The notes beneath the pieces are model-generated. The model was given only the letters and a program-made list of their open reading frames with translations, made no database searches and had not been told where the DNA came from. DNA of 64,000 nucleotides from Juglans regia (taxonomy: Eukaryota > Streptophyta > Magnoliopsida > Fagales > Juglandaceae), in contig NC_049910.1 of the NCBI RefSeq assembly GCF_001411555.2, positions 36,929,250 to 36,993,249 of the forward strand, read 5' to 3'. This document shows, one piece after another, positions 34,850 to 45,645 of the stretch (positions are counted from its first letter, which is position 1; every line of letters begins with the position of its first letter). The position numbers were made by a program, and so were the translations under genes.

Positions 34850-37800
34850 CTACATAATGGAATCAAGTCTCATATTTACTACATGATCCTTGAATTTCAA
34901 CGGTGGCATGCCCTTAGTCAAAGGATCAGTGATCATTAGTTCAGTGCTTACGTGCTCAATGACCACTTTATTTTCTTTAACACGTTTCCTTATGGCTAAA
35001 TATTTAATGTCAATGTGTTTACTCCGACTCCCACTTTTGTTGTTTTTAGCCATAAAAACAGCAGCTGAATTGTCGCAATACATTCTCAATGGCCTAGAGA
35101 TTGAATCCATAATTCTAAGCCCAGAAATGAAACTCTTAAGCCATACACCATGTGAAGTAGCCTCAAAACAAGAGACGAACTCGGCTTCCATAGTGGAAGT
35201 GGCAATCAAAGTCTGATTGGCACTCCTCCATGATATAGCTCCACCAGCCATAAAAAATATGTATCCTGATGTTGATTTGCGTGAATCAATACAGCCAGCA
35301 AAGTCAGAATCTGAGTAGCCAATTACTTCCAGATTGTCCGTTCGTCTATACATAAGCATGTATTATTTGGTTCCTTGAAGGTACCTTATTACTTTTTTTG
35401 CAGCTCTCTAGTGGTCTAAACCTGGATCACTCTAATATCATCCCAACATTCCCATAGCAAATGCAATGTCAGGTCTTGTACAGACCTGAGCATACATTAG
35501 GCTTCCGACAGCAGAAGCATATGGAATGTTCTTCATTTGTTCCATTTCAAGGTCGTTCTTTGGGCATTGGTTCAAATTGAACCTATCACCCTTCACAATG
35601 GGGGCTACACTTGGTGAACAATCCTTCATCCGGTATCTCTCTAAAACTTTATTAATATAGGTTTTCTAAGACAGACCCAAGATACCTCGAAATCTGTTTA
35701 TATGGATCTTAATGCCAATGACATAAGATGTCTCACCCATATCCTTCATATCAAAATTTCTAGAGATGAATTGTTTCACCTCATGCAGCAAACATTTATC
35801 ATTGGTTGCTAGCAAAATGTCATCCACATATAAAACAAGAAAACAGATTTTACTCCCACTAACCTTCTGGTATATACATTGATCCATAACGTTTTCTATA
35901 AAACCGAATGAAGAAATTACATTATGAAATTTCAAATACCATTGGCAGGATGCTTGTTTTAAACCGTATATGAATTTCTTGAGCTTGCAAACCAATTGCT
36001 CACCATCACTAGAGGGGAATCCTTCAAGCTGTTTCATGTAAACCTCATCATCTAGATCTCCATTGAGAAATGTTGTTTTCACATCCATTTGTTGCAACTC
36101 TAAGTCAAAATGAGCTACTAATGCCAAAATAACACGCGTGGAATCTTTCTTAGATACGGGAGAGAAAGTCTCTGTGTAATCGATTCCTTCTTTATGAGTG
36201 AATCCCTTAGCAACGAGTCTTGCCTTGTATCTCTCAATGTTGCCCAATGAGTCTTTTTTAGTTTTAAAGACCCATTTACATCCAATGGCTTTTACACCAT
36301 TAGGCAACTCAACAAGATCCCAGATTTCATTACTTTTCATAGAATTTATCTCTTCCTTCATGGCATTATACCATAATTCTAATTATTTGCAACTCATGGC
36401 TTGTGAAAAGAACTCGGGATCATTTTCGGCTCCAATATTATAGTCAGATTCTTGCAGATACACAACATAATCACTAGGAATTGCTGATCTCCTTGCTCTA
36501 ACAAATCTTCTTAATGTTGCACCATCATCTTCTTGAGAAGTATGTGGTTCAACTTATTGTTCAAAGTTGTTGGCAACTCTTGAACTACTTGATCTACTGG
36601 AGTGTCGTCAGCAGTTTGTGAAACATCAATGATTGGTTGTTCAACATTGTACTTGAGGGGTGTTGTAAACAATAACGAATCTATCACTTGAGGTGGAAGG
36701 TTGAGATTCTGAATGATCATTCTCAGAAACTATGTTCCTGGTTTGATCGCTCCCACTGATCAAGTCATTTTCAAGAAACTTTACATTTCTTGATTCCACA
36801 ATCCTAGTACTGTGAGATGGATAATAAAATCTATAACCCTTAGACCTTTCAGCATATCCAATTAAATACCCACTAATGGTCCTTGGGTCTAGTTTCTTCT
36901 CTTGTGGATTATAAATTCTCACCTTAAACGGGCATTCCCAAACGCGCATATGTCGCAAATTCGGTTTCCAACCTTTCCATAATTCAAATGACGTTTTAGG
37001 AACATCTTTGGTTGGATCTCGGTTTAATATATACACTATTGTCTTAAGTGTTTCAGCCCACACTGATTTAGGAAAATTGAAACTACTAAGCATACTCTGC
37101 ACTATGTCCAACAATGTTCGATTTCTTCTTTCTGCTACCCCATTCTGGTCCCGTGAACCAGGCATGGTGTATTGGGCAACAATCCCATGCTCTTGAAGAA
37201 ACTTTGCAAATGGCCCAAATGCTTGTCCATTCTGTGTGTATCTACTATAATATTCTCCACCCCTATCTGATCTCACGATCTTAATTTGCTTACTGCATTA
37301 TTTCTCTACTTCAGCCTTAAAGATTTTAAAGACATTTAATGCTTCGTTTTAGCTATGAAGCATGTAGAGATACATATATCGTGAGTAATCATCTATAAAA
37401 GAGATGAAGTATTTCTAACCATGTGAGTCCATGTCTGGACTACATATATCAGTATGTATGATTTTTAATATGTCTGAACTCCTATTGGCACTTTTCTTTG
37501 ACTTGTTGGTCTGCTTTCCCTTTATGCAGTCCACACAAGTCTCAAAATCAGTAAAATCCAGAGTATTAAGTACCCCTTTATTTGCTAATCTTTTAATTCT
37601 ATCTATGGAGATATGACATAATCTCCGGTGTCATAATTTAGAGGAATCCTCATTAATAACATATCTTTTAGTGCCAGTGTGAACATACATTGAATCATAA
37701 GTGGTATTGTTTTATAAATTAATGCAGTAAAGACCATCAGACAAAATACCATTCCCAACACAATCAGATTTATAAAATAAACTGAATGATGAATTTGAAA

Positions 37801-38799
37801 AATTAAAAGAATATTCAAAAGGTACTAGTCTTGAAACTGAAATCAAGTTTCTAGAAAAACTTGGAACATAAAAGATCTTTTCCAACTTTAAAACAAAACC
37901 ACTAGATAAAATTAAATAGCAAGTTTCAACAGCTTCCACATGCGACCCCATCTTATTTCCTGATAAGATGCTTCGCTCACTTCCCACTGGCTTCCTTAGG
38001 TTTTGCAAACCCTGCAAGGAATTTGAAATGTGGATTGTTGATCCAGAATCAATCCACCATGTGTTAATATTGACATTAACCATATTAGATTCATAACAAA
38101 CAAGTGAGGTTAGATTACCTTTGTCTACAAGCCACTTCTGGAATTTGGCGCATTCCTTCTTCATGTGTTCCTTCTTTTTATAGAAGAAACACTTTGAATC
38201 TTTCTTAATATCACATTGGGGAGGTATTTTACCTTTTCCTTTCAGTTTGGCTTGAGATTTGCCCTTTCATGCGTTGCCAGCATTGCACTTTCACCCTGTT
38301 CCATTATCAGTCTCCCTTCCTCTTGAACACACATGGTCATGAGTTCATTAATTGATCATTTATCCTTATGTGTGTTGTATGAGATTTTGAAGGGTCCATA
38401 TTGATGCGGGAGGGTGTTCAGGATGTAGTGCACCAGGAAAGACTCTGATATTTCAACCTCGAGTTTCTTCAATTGAGCCACATTGTCCTTCATTTGCATG
38501 ATGTGCTCACGCACAGCTTTTACACTGATGAGCCTTAGGGATGAGAACTTCATGATTAGGGTGCTTGCTAGTGCCTTGTCTGAAGTGACAAATTGTTCAT
38601 CAATGGCGTTTAGCAAGTCTCGGGCCTTTTCATGTTGATCGATAGAACCACGAATACCAACTGAAATTCTAGTCTTAATGAACATCATGCTAAGGCGATT
38701 AGATCGCTCCCATTGCTCATAAAGTGCGATGGCTGCTGCATTGCTAGTATCAGTGAGTGCTGGTGGTTCGTCTTTCCTAATAGCATAATCTATGTTCAT
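34850..38799 (-). pseudogene. Copia gag-pol polyprotein, broken
   Basis: Open pieces in order on the minus strand: gag, UBN2 type (38799-38356, YEQWERSNRLSMMFI, HYILNTLPHQYGPF); protease (38164-37712, active-site DSGSTIHIS and YVPSFSRNLISVSRL); integrase core (37276-36641, RSDRGGEYYS and NGVAERRNRTLLD); RT (36361-35666, WVFKTKKDSLGNIERYKARL, FIYGLKQAS and the catalytic YVDDILLAT, intact); and RNase H (35629-35438 and 35359-34850, GYSDSDFAGCIDSRKSTSGY, STMEAEF, KHIDIKY). Stops and frameshifts separate the pieces, so no full polyprotein can be made. The RT Asp pair and integrase D/E residues remain. Related to the plant copia families with UBN2-type gag. Confidence 0.93.
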
Positions 38800-39780
38800 C
38801 CACCCTAAATGAAGAAGAATTCTCTCCTTCCAGATCTTATAGTTATCTCCCTTAAGTTCAGGGATATCATAACGAATATCAGAGAAATTTGCAGATTGTG
38901 TAACTGCATATATATTACATGTTTACGTTAAAATTAAGGTCTAAATAAATATTCATGTTTTACCAATGTAAATCATGCTTTAAAAATTGAATCTAATGAC
39001 ATAAAATTACTTGTGGGCTAAATTTTTAATTCAAGTAGATCCAATTAATCTATATGATAGAATTTTATCAAATTATTTACTTAATTCATAATCCTAAAAG
39101 GTATATTATGATTTGATGTATATTCTATTTTAAAATTTTATAATAAAACTATCAAATTATTTACTTAATTCATAATTCCTGTGGGTAATTTATGAATAAC
39201 TTGATATTTTATCCTAATTAATAATATAAATATAATAAAAATTCATGTGGGAAAAAATTTATTATATTTAAGTATAATTAATTACAATTAATGTCTAATA
39301 TTCTTTATGTGATCCTAATCAATCATAATAATTTTACTTAATTAAAGATGTTGTGGCTATTCTCTAATTAACATAAAAATTATATGGATCATTAGACATT
39401 TAAATTGCATAAGACTAGCTTAATATTATGAATTACATAATTTTAACTAATAGTCACATGTTATAATTATGCACAAAATATTCATAATATAAGCATAAAT
39501 ATTGCACAATCAAAACTATAATATTATGCATAACATTTAATTTCATGCTTTAAACTATATATTCATAAAAAATTGCATGTATAAAGCAAAATTAATCAAT
39601 TCATGCAAACTAAATATGAGCATGATAAACAAATTTATACTACAATTATCCAAATTGCATATAATTAATTTAAACAAAAAATTATAAGCACAAAGGGCAT
39701 AGGCCCAAAAACTCACTTTTCAAGCCATCTAAAAAGTGGAAAAAATATATATATAAAGATTTTTTTTAACTGTACCATAT

Positions 39781-40247
39781 AAACGACGTGTCATTTTTCT
39801 TATTGTTTAAAGAAAAAAACCAGCCATGTAAACGACATATCGTTTTTATTAAACTTATAAACAACGTGTCGTTTACTTCGTTATACTGAATGAAGGCTGC
39901 CAACTAAGCGACATGTCGTTTTCCACAATACTGAAAACTACATATCGTTTATCTTCGTACTTGATAAATGGCATCCGAAGAAAATAACATGTCGTTTTCA
40001 TCAAATTGAAAACGACGTGTCGTTTATCATTATACGGGATACAAACTCCTGAGGTAAACGACATGTTGTTTTCATCAAATTAAAAACGCCGTGTCGTTTA
40101 GCATTACCGAATGAAACAATTCACTGCTTAAACAACGTGTCGTTTTCATCAAACCAAAAATGACATGTCGTTTATCAAGACTGAAGGATCAACTCCCTCC
40201 CTAAACGACGTGTCGTTTTCAATAAGGCTGAAAACGACATGTCATTT
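39781..40247. repeat. Array of 13 copies of a 16-bp palindrome in copia leader
   Basis: Copies of aaacgacRtgtcgttt (perfectly self-complementary when the variable base is a) start at 39781, 39830, 39859, 39905, 39935, 39982, 40009, 40056, 40084, 40130, 40158, 40203 and 40232. Most keep 14-16 of the 16 bases. From about 39830 they fall in pairs about 27-30 bp apart, and the pairs repeat every about 74-76 bp, with the same tcatcaaattg-type spacer inside several pairs. The array lies between the primer-binding site (PBS) and gag, so it would be in the untranslated leader of the element's RNA. Function unknown. Confidence 0.92.
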
Positions 40248-40484
40248 GGTCATCTTCAACCTTCAGATAGCACGCATATTTCAGATTTTTTAGCGATTTT
40301 CACGTCAAAAAACAAGTTTTTAATCACATAAAGTTTAGAAAAACTATTTCTTTATGATTTCTAAACTTCTTTCAAATAAAAAACGTCCAAAAAATAAAAT
40401 TCAAAATTTTTTTTTTTAAATTTCAGCCAAAAAATAGAGAGGAACTGAGTTTTGATTTTAAACACCAAGGCAGAGGTTTTTATG

Positions 40485-40496
40485 GCTCTGATACCA
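40485..40496 (-). other. Primer-binding site, tRNA-iMet type
   Basis: On the minus strand the sequence is tggtatcagagc, two bases inside the 5' LTR. It is complementary to the 3' end of initiator tRNA-Met, as in most plant copia elements. Confidence 0.92.
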
Positions 40497-40498
40497 AC

Positions 40499-40886
40499 TG
40501 TTAGACTAAAAATAATTCTCTAATGCGGAATAACACTTTAGAAACAAGAATTGAAAGGTTTTAATGCCAAGAATAATACCTCTAGCCATTGATGCTATTC
40601 ACTATGTTTGCTGTGTTTCTCTCTGTGTTTGGCACTTCCAAACTCTTCTCCACTCTATTTAGATGGTGTAATACCGAAGAAAATTGAGTGAGTGAGTCTG
40701 GGGACCAAACACTGTATTTATAGCCGAAACCTCCATCAAACTTCGGTGTTTACGTGTCCCACGTGATCCTATTTTCATGGGATCAATTATGAACTTGATG
40801 GAAGAGTAATAGACCACTTAAATGACTCTTAAGTGATAAACTCCTTCTCACTAACGTATCCGTGAGAAACTGAGCAACGGTCAACA
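40499..40886 (-). repeat. 5' LTR of the copia element
   Basis: 388 bp, aligned without gaps to 34141-34528. A tatttatagcc word within it (minus: ggctataaata, about 40715-40725) is a good TATA candidate for the element's promoter and is kept in both LTRs. Confidence 0.95.
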
Positions 40887-40891
40887 GAGAA

Positions 40892-41648
40892 TCCTCCAAT
40901 GATCCTTGTAAAGACAACATAATGGGCACTAGTTGAACACTTTTAGGTAACAAACAATATTAATGACATGACAAGGCTATATCTAAAATTGAATTTAATT
41001 AAGAGAAAAAATATTTGCAGTTTTAGAGTGTATAGTTTTCGTGTATTTCATTTGAAAAAAGTGGGTAAATATGAGAGTTACATGAAAAAATTATTTTTTT
41101 AATGGTGCTGCTACTTTCTTTTAAAGGGAGTACGTGATGATTTTACACTCAAAAACTATATATAACATTATCCTATGATTAAATTGTTGTTAATAATATT
41201 TTGTTTTTACCATATGAATTATATAATCCAAAGTGGGTCACACAACCAATTCATAACAATGAAATAATCACTAATAAGGGGCTAAATACTTAATTTACAG
41301 AAGGTAAAAAGAATTTATTTTTATAAGATTTTTTTGAAAAAAAGAAAAATAAAAATGAAGGCCGGCCCCGCAAGAGTGTGCATGTAGTTTTGCCCATGGC
41401 CTCTACTTCACAATTCACATGCACCAAAGTGCGAAGGTCTGTTCACTTAATTGTCTTAATTCACAAATGTAATGATTGTAGCACTTGCACTTGGTTCATG
41501 AATCATGTAAGAAAATTGTAATGAACTTTGCTTAACTTATACGTACGGATTATATATATAATATATATATGTTCTAAATAATTAATGTGACAAAGAAAAC
41601 AAGTTGGTGAGAATGCACGTGTTGTTGTCTGTCTTGTGTGCTACGTAC

Positions 41649-41693
<45 letters not shown>

Positions 41694-43200
41694 AATTATA
41701 GTTGTAGTTGTAAGTATGTAAGAGTCGTATAATTATTTTTAAAAAAATAAATAAATACATGATTCATATAAAAAAAATTAATTTTTTAATAATAGACTAT
41801 ACTTTTTTTTTAAAATAATTATACGATACTTATACAATCTATAACTATATATAACATTACTATATATATATATATATATATATATATTAAGAGATCAGAA
41901 AACAAAAGTAGTATTTAGAAGGTGGTCAATGTTTTAGGTAGGTTCGTGGGTAGCTAAGAAGCTTTTTTTTTTCGATGAGAAGGGTAGCTAACAAGTTAAA
42001 TTAAAGGGACACCGTGAAAATTGTCAAAGATGGTCTCAATCATACATCGCATGATCAGTGATCCAAAAATGATTCATGATTGCCTCCATTAGCGGATTGG
42101 GGTTGTTTTCCACTCTACTTTTATCAGCCTAAAAATATCATTCACGGACAACATCATAAACTACCTACCTACCTCTGCCGGAGGTTTCGATGCTTATCTA
42201 AAACCAACCATTATGAATTCTGTTATATATAATTATTTTTATATTTTTTTATATATTTTATTAATATAATTAATCAAAATAATTATTTTATAATAAAAAA
42301 ATAGTACAACCAATCATATTAATATAGTGTATAAAAAGTATGTAAAAATAACTACACATAGAATTTTTTAAAAAAATTATGAAGTTAAAAGAGAAGTAAA
42401 ATATAATTTTTAAATATAATTTTTATTTTAAAATTTAAAAAAAATTGAATTGTTTTTCATATTTTATTTAGAAGTTTAAAAAATTTGTAATGATTAGATA
42501 ACTGATTGATAAAAAAAATTAAAAAATTGAAATTGAAATATGTTTATTTTTTAATGCTATTTAGATATTAAAATGAGATAAAATAAAATGAGATAAGATG
42601 ATTTGAAATGAGATAAGTAGATTATAACAGTTTGATTTTAAACTAGAATATCAATGATATAGATTTTTCTAATTTTTTTTTTCATACAAAAATGTAGGGA
42701 AAAAAAAAAGGAAAAAGGAAATAGTAATTAATATGCTACTTTTTACTAAAGATCCAAATTAAATGTTTTCGATTCTCTTTAATTTCATATTTAAAGAAAA
42801 GAGAAAAACATGATATAAATGTTTACGTTCCTGATTTCTTGTGAGTTCCCGAATGTCTTGACTTCTAAGTTCTTACCGCAATGGGACCCACATCCCGGCG
42901 GTCGGCCCAGTTTCTTGTATTAGCCGGCCCACCACCCAATGCCCAAAAAGCGAAGGAGAAATAATATATAGGTTAAAAAAAACAAAAAACCAATGAAGAT
43001 TTTAATAATCAATGGACTTAAATCCTATAAATCCCCTGTGCTCTTCTCATTGTTTGTTTGCTGTGCACTCGTACGTGGAAGGGCACAAGAGCAGCCAGCT
43101 CACTACAATTTCAGGATAATAATTTTGTGGGCCCAATAGAGGATTTCGCACCTAACTTAATCAATTTCTCGCCATTATTTTTATTTATTAGTATAGGATA
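40892..43200. other. Intergenic, simple repeats and old MITE-like DNA
   Basis: No gene was recognised. There are (TA)n runs at 41656-41688 and about 41861-41886. An inverted-repeat stretch at about 41690-41855 (gtaagtatgtaagagtcgtataatt against its inverse) is probably a MITE related to the GAGTAATGCTACA family, without a clear TSD. The stretch at about 42380-42620 (gagataaaataaaatgagataagatg, gttgaaa-type words) resembles the piece at 1320-1390 and looks like an old AT-rich MITE. Confidence 0.5.
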
Positions 43201-43209
43201 TTCGAGAAT

Positions 43210-43434
43210 GGGCACTGCTATGGGTCCCGAATTCGGGACCCATTTTGTGTCCCGAATAGACATTTTATTTTTTTTGTTTTTTTGTTTTTTTTTATGTATT
43301 TTTTTAATCATCATAAATATATTTAAAAAAAATAAAAAAATCATAATTTCATTAAAAATTATTTTTTTAATCATTCAGTTAAAAAAAAAAAAAAAAAAAC
43401 ATTCGGGACACACTTTGGGTCCAAAGCATTTCCC
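43210..43434. mobile_element. Mutator-like MITE 1 (225 bp), 9-bp TSD
   Basis: The left end gggcactgctatgggtccc and, inverted, the right end gggaaatgctttggaccc form terminal inverted repeats. Both are followed inside by a tgtcccgaat word. Flanks are ttcgagaat at 43201-43209 and again at 43435-43443, a perfect 9-bp duplication typical of Mutator-like elements. The core is A/T-only and non-coding. Confidence 0.85.
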
Positions 43435-43443
43435 TTCGAGAAT

Positions 43444-43786
43444 AGGACAATCTTAGGATTCCTGCTATTCCGTTGGACTTTCTTCCTTCTTCTCCTTCTA
43501 GTGAGTAAGAGTGTGTTTGTTTAATAATATTGTAAGTTTTTTACTTTTCTAAAAAATATTTAAAGTGTTAAAAAAATGATGTGAAAAAAATTTTAAAAAA
43601 ACAAAACTATGTTTTTTCACATCATTTTTAACACTTTTAATAAATATTTTTAAAAATAACAAAATTTACAATATTATTAAACAACACATTCTTACTCACT
43701 AAGTAAAAAAAAAAAAAACTAAAGACAAAAAAACAAAAAAAAATCAAAATGGAGCGGAAGGTCCAGCAGGATCCCAAGCATTTTCC
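43444..43786. mobile_element. Mutator-like MITE 2 (343 bp) sharing the same TSD
   Basis: It begins directly after the right TSD of MITE 1 and ends before a third copy of ttcgagaat (43787-43795). The ends aggacaatcttaggattcct and, inverted, ggaaaatgcttgggatcct are imperfect inverted repeats, and the right end resembles that of MITE 1 (gcattttcc against gcatttccc). A fold-back sequence is nested inside at 43499-43701. Confidence 0.65.
43499..43701. mobile_element. Fold-back MITE nested in MITE 2
   Basis: The left arm starts tagtgagtaagagtgtgttt and the right arm, inverted, reads tagtgagtaagaatgtgttg. The arms run about 90 bp each around a very short loop, so nearly the whole 203 bp can fold back. 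Terminal TA on both sides could be a 2-bp duplication (Tc1/mariner-like), but this is not certain. Confidence 0.7.
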
Positions 43787-43818
43787 TTCGAGAATAAAGT
43801 CACTCTTAATTAATTTTA

Positions 43819-43970
43819 GAGTAATGCTACATACAATCGTGGAGTGCGTAAATGCTGTGCAATCGCCGTGATGTAAAGTTAATTTATTTTCATGTGTGTC
43901 TCATATTTATTCATTTTTTCAAAACGATTGCACGGCGCTTGCACATTCACGACTGCAAATATAATTTCTC
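43819..43970. mobile_element. Mutator-like MITE, GAGTAATGCTACA family, copy 2
   Basis: Perfect 9-bp flanks ttaatttta at 43810-43818 and 43971-43979. The ends are gagtaatgctacatacaatcg and, inverted, gagaaattatatttgcagtcg. It shares the terminal and subterminal words (tggagtgcg, gattgcacggcgcttgcaca) with the copy at 20815-20988. Length 152 bp. Confidence 0.87.
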
Positions 43971-44154
43971 TTAATTTTAAGAGTGTACAAACTTTTGAAA
44001 AAAAATTTCTTTAGAGGGTGCTACTGCATCGAGTGTGACCATCAACAATTCCACCGATTATTGATAGTTACTACTTATTAACTTAGATTTTACTCTTTAA
44101 TATGCATAATTATTAATTTTTAGGAGGAAGACAAGTTTTAGAGCTGAAAATTTG

Positions 44155-44345
44155 AGAAATAGTAAGTTCGCTCGATTGTCGCTCAAGCAAAACTCAAACC
44201 ATGAGTTTGCTCAAGGTGTGCTCGATAGTGGGCTCGAGCAAAGGTCAACCTGTGAATTCGCTTGAATTTCGTGCGACATTGAGTTTTAATGAGACACAAA
44301 TCCCGATGTTTGCTCGAGTCACGCTCAACATATCGCTTAAGCCAA
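44155..44345. repeat. LTR-like remnant with CGCTCGAG words
   Basis: Contains ttcgctcgattgtcgctcaagc, gtgggctcgagcaaagg, tttgctcgagtcacgctcaac and atcgcttaagcc. Same word family as 21160-21440 and the copia LTR at 30250-30720. No boundaries were found, so it is taken as a decayed solo LTR or LTR fragment. Confidence 0.4.
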
Positions 44346-44917
44346 TATTAATAAATATAAAATAATTTTATTGTACATAGATTATTCATGCTTACAAAAA
44401 AATTATCTAATTATTTTAATTAAATGTAAATAGTAGAGTATGTATGAATGCATGATGTATTAACTATTTATATATAATAATATAAATTATTACATGATTT
44501 ATGATTTATTATTAAATAATAGCATATATTATTTTATATTTTATATGGTTGATTATAATAAATTATATGAAAATTATATCATTAACTTATATAATTTCTA
44601 TATAAAAATAATATATTAAATTATTAAAAATATTTTTAAGAAACATATATAAGATTTTGGTCCAATTTGTTCATGTCCAGTCTAAAATTTGTAGATCCAA
44701 GACTGGACCAAATATTATCAATCCATATATTTTGGGATCAAGACCGACCGGTCCATAATTCGGTCAGGTCGATTTTGCCGATCCAGACTGAGTTACTTAC
44801 AGCCATAATTAAAACCTTAAAATTGGGATGAGCACTTAGCACTCAAACAAGCAATTATAACTTCTAGTGATCAAACTCCTATGAAGTTTTTACAAAGCAT
44901 GTATGATATGTAAAAGC

Positions 44918-45637
44918 TAGGGGTGTAAATTTAAACCGGGAAACCGGAAAACCGGACCGGACCGGACCGAACCGGACCGGTTGGTCCGGTTTTGAACCGG
45001 TCCGGTCCGGAACCGGTTCCTATTTTATGAAAACCGGCCGGTTCCGGTCCGGTTCCGGTTCCGTAGTTTTTGGGACCGGACCGGACCGAACCGGACCGGT
45101 TGGAAAAAAAAATATAAAAATTAATTTATATATTATACAAAATATTTATATATATAATATATAATTATATGTTAAATTTTTATATATAATATATATAATT
45201 ATATATCATATATGAAAAAATTTTATATTATAATTTATAAATAATAACATAAAATGTTAATCTTAAATATGAACATTTGTAATTTATTTGATCATATGTT
45301 ATTAATATAATTATATATAAGATAATGTTGTTATAATTTATAAAATAAAAGTTTAATCTTAAAGATAAAAATTTAATTGATCATATGCTTTAAGCATAAT
45401 ATATATATTAAATTTTTAATAATATTTTATAATAAGAATTAACACTTTATTATATGTTTTTTACATTTAAAAAAAACCGGAAAACCGGACCGGACCGGAA
45501 AACCGGTAAAACCGGAAGTACCGGTTTAGGAGGGTAATCGGGGCGTAATCGGTTTTGAAAAATACAAAACCGGTACATACCGGTTCGGTCCTAGATTTTG
45601 TCCAAAACCGGACCGGACCGGACCGGTTACACCCCTA
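44918..45637. mobile_element. hAT-type MITE (720 bp) with ACCGG arrays at both ends
   Basis: Perfect 8-bp flanks gtaaaagc at 44910-44917 and 45638-45645. Ends are taggggtgtaaattt and ggttacaccccta, inverted repeats. Arrays of ccggaccggacc units occupy about 44936-45100 and 45474-45628, around a roughly 370-bp AT-rich core. It is the best preserved member of the family also seen at 6056, 22455 and 30857. Confidence 0.93.
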
Positions 45638-45645
45638 GTAAAAGC

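Larger units (their letters stand above)
34141..40886 (-). mobile_element. Complete but defective copia retrotransposon (6.75 kb)
   Basis: Two 388-bp LTRs bound it at 34141-34528 and 40499-40886, with TG...CA ends. On the minus strand the order is LTR, PBS (40496-40485), a long 1.7-kb leader, gag, protease, integrase, RT, RNase H (38799 to 34850), polypurine tract, LTR. Integrase before RT is the copia order. Flanks are aagaa (34136-34140) and gagaa (40887-40891), a 5-bp TSD with one mismatch. By eye the LTRs differ at about 30 of 388 positions, so the insertion is not recent. Confidence 0.95.

Noticed and set aside
39781..40247. CRISPR-like array
   Set aside because: Repeats are palindromic and short, spacers are similar to each other and irregular, and the DNA is a plant retrotransposon leader. 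It is not a CRISPR array.
43058..43456. 132-codon ORF at 43058-43456
   Set aside because: It runs through a MITE with A/T-only core giving Phe/Ile/Lys runs; not a protein.
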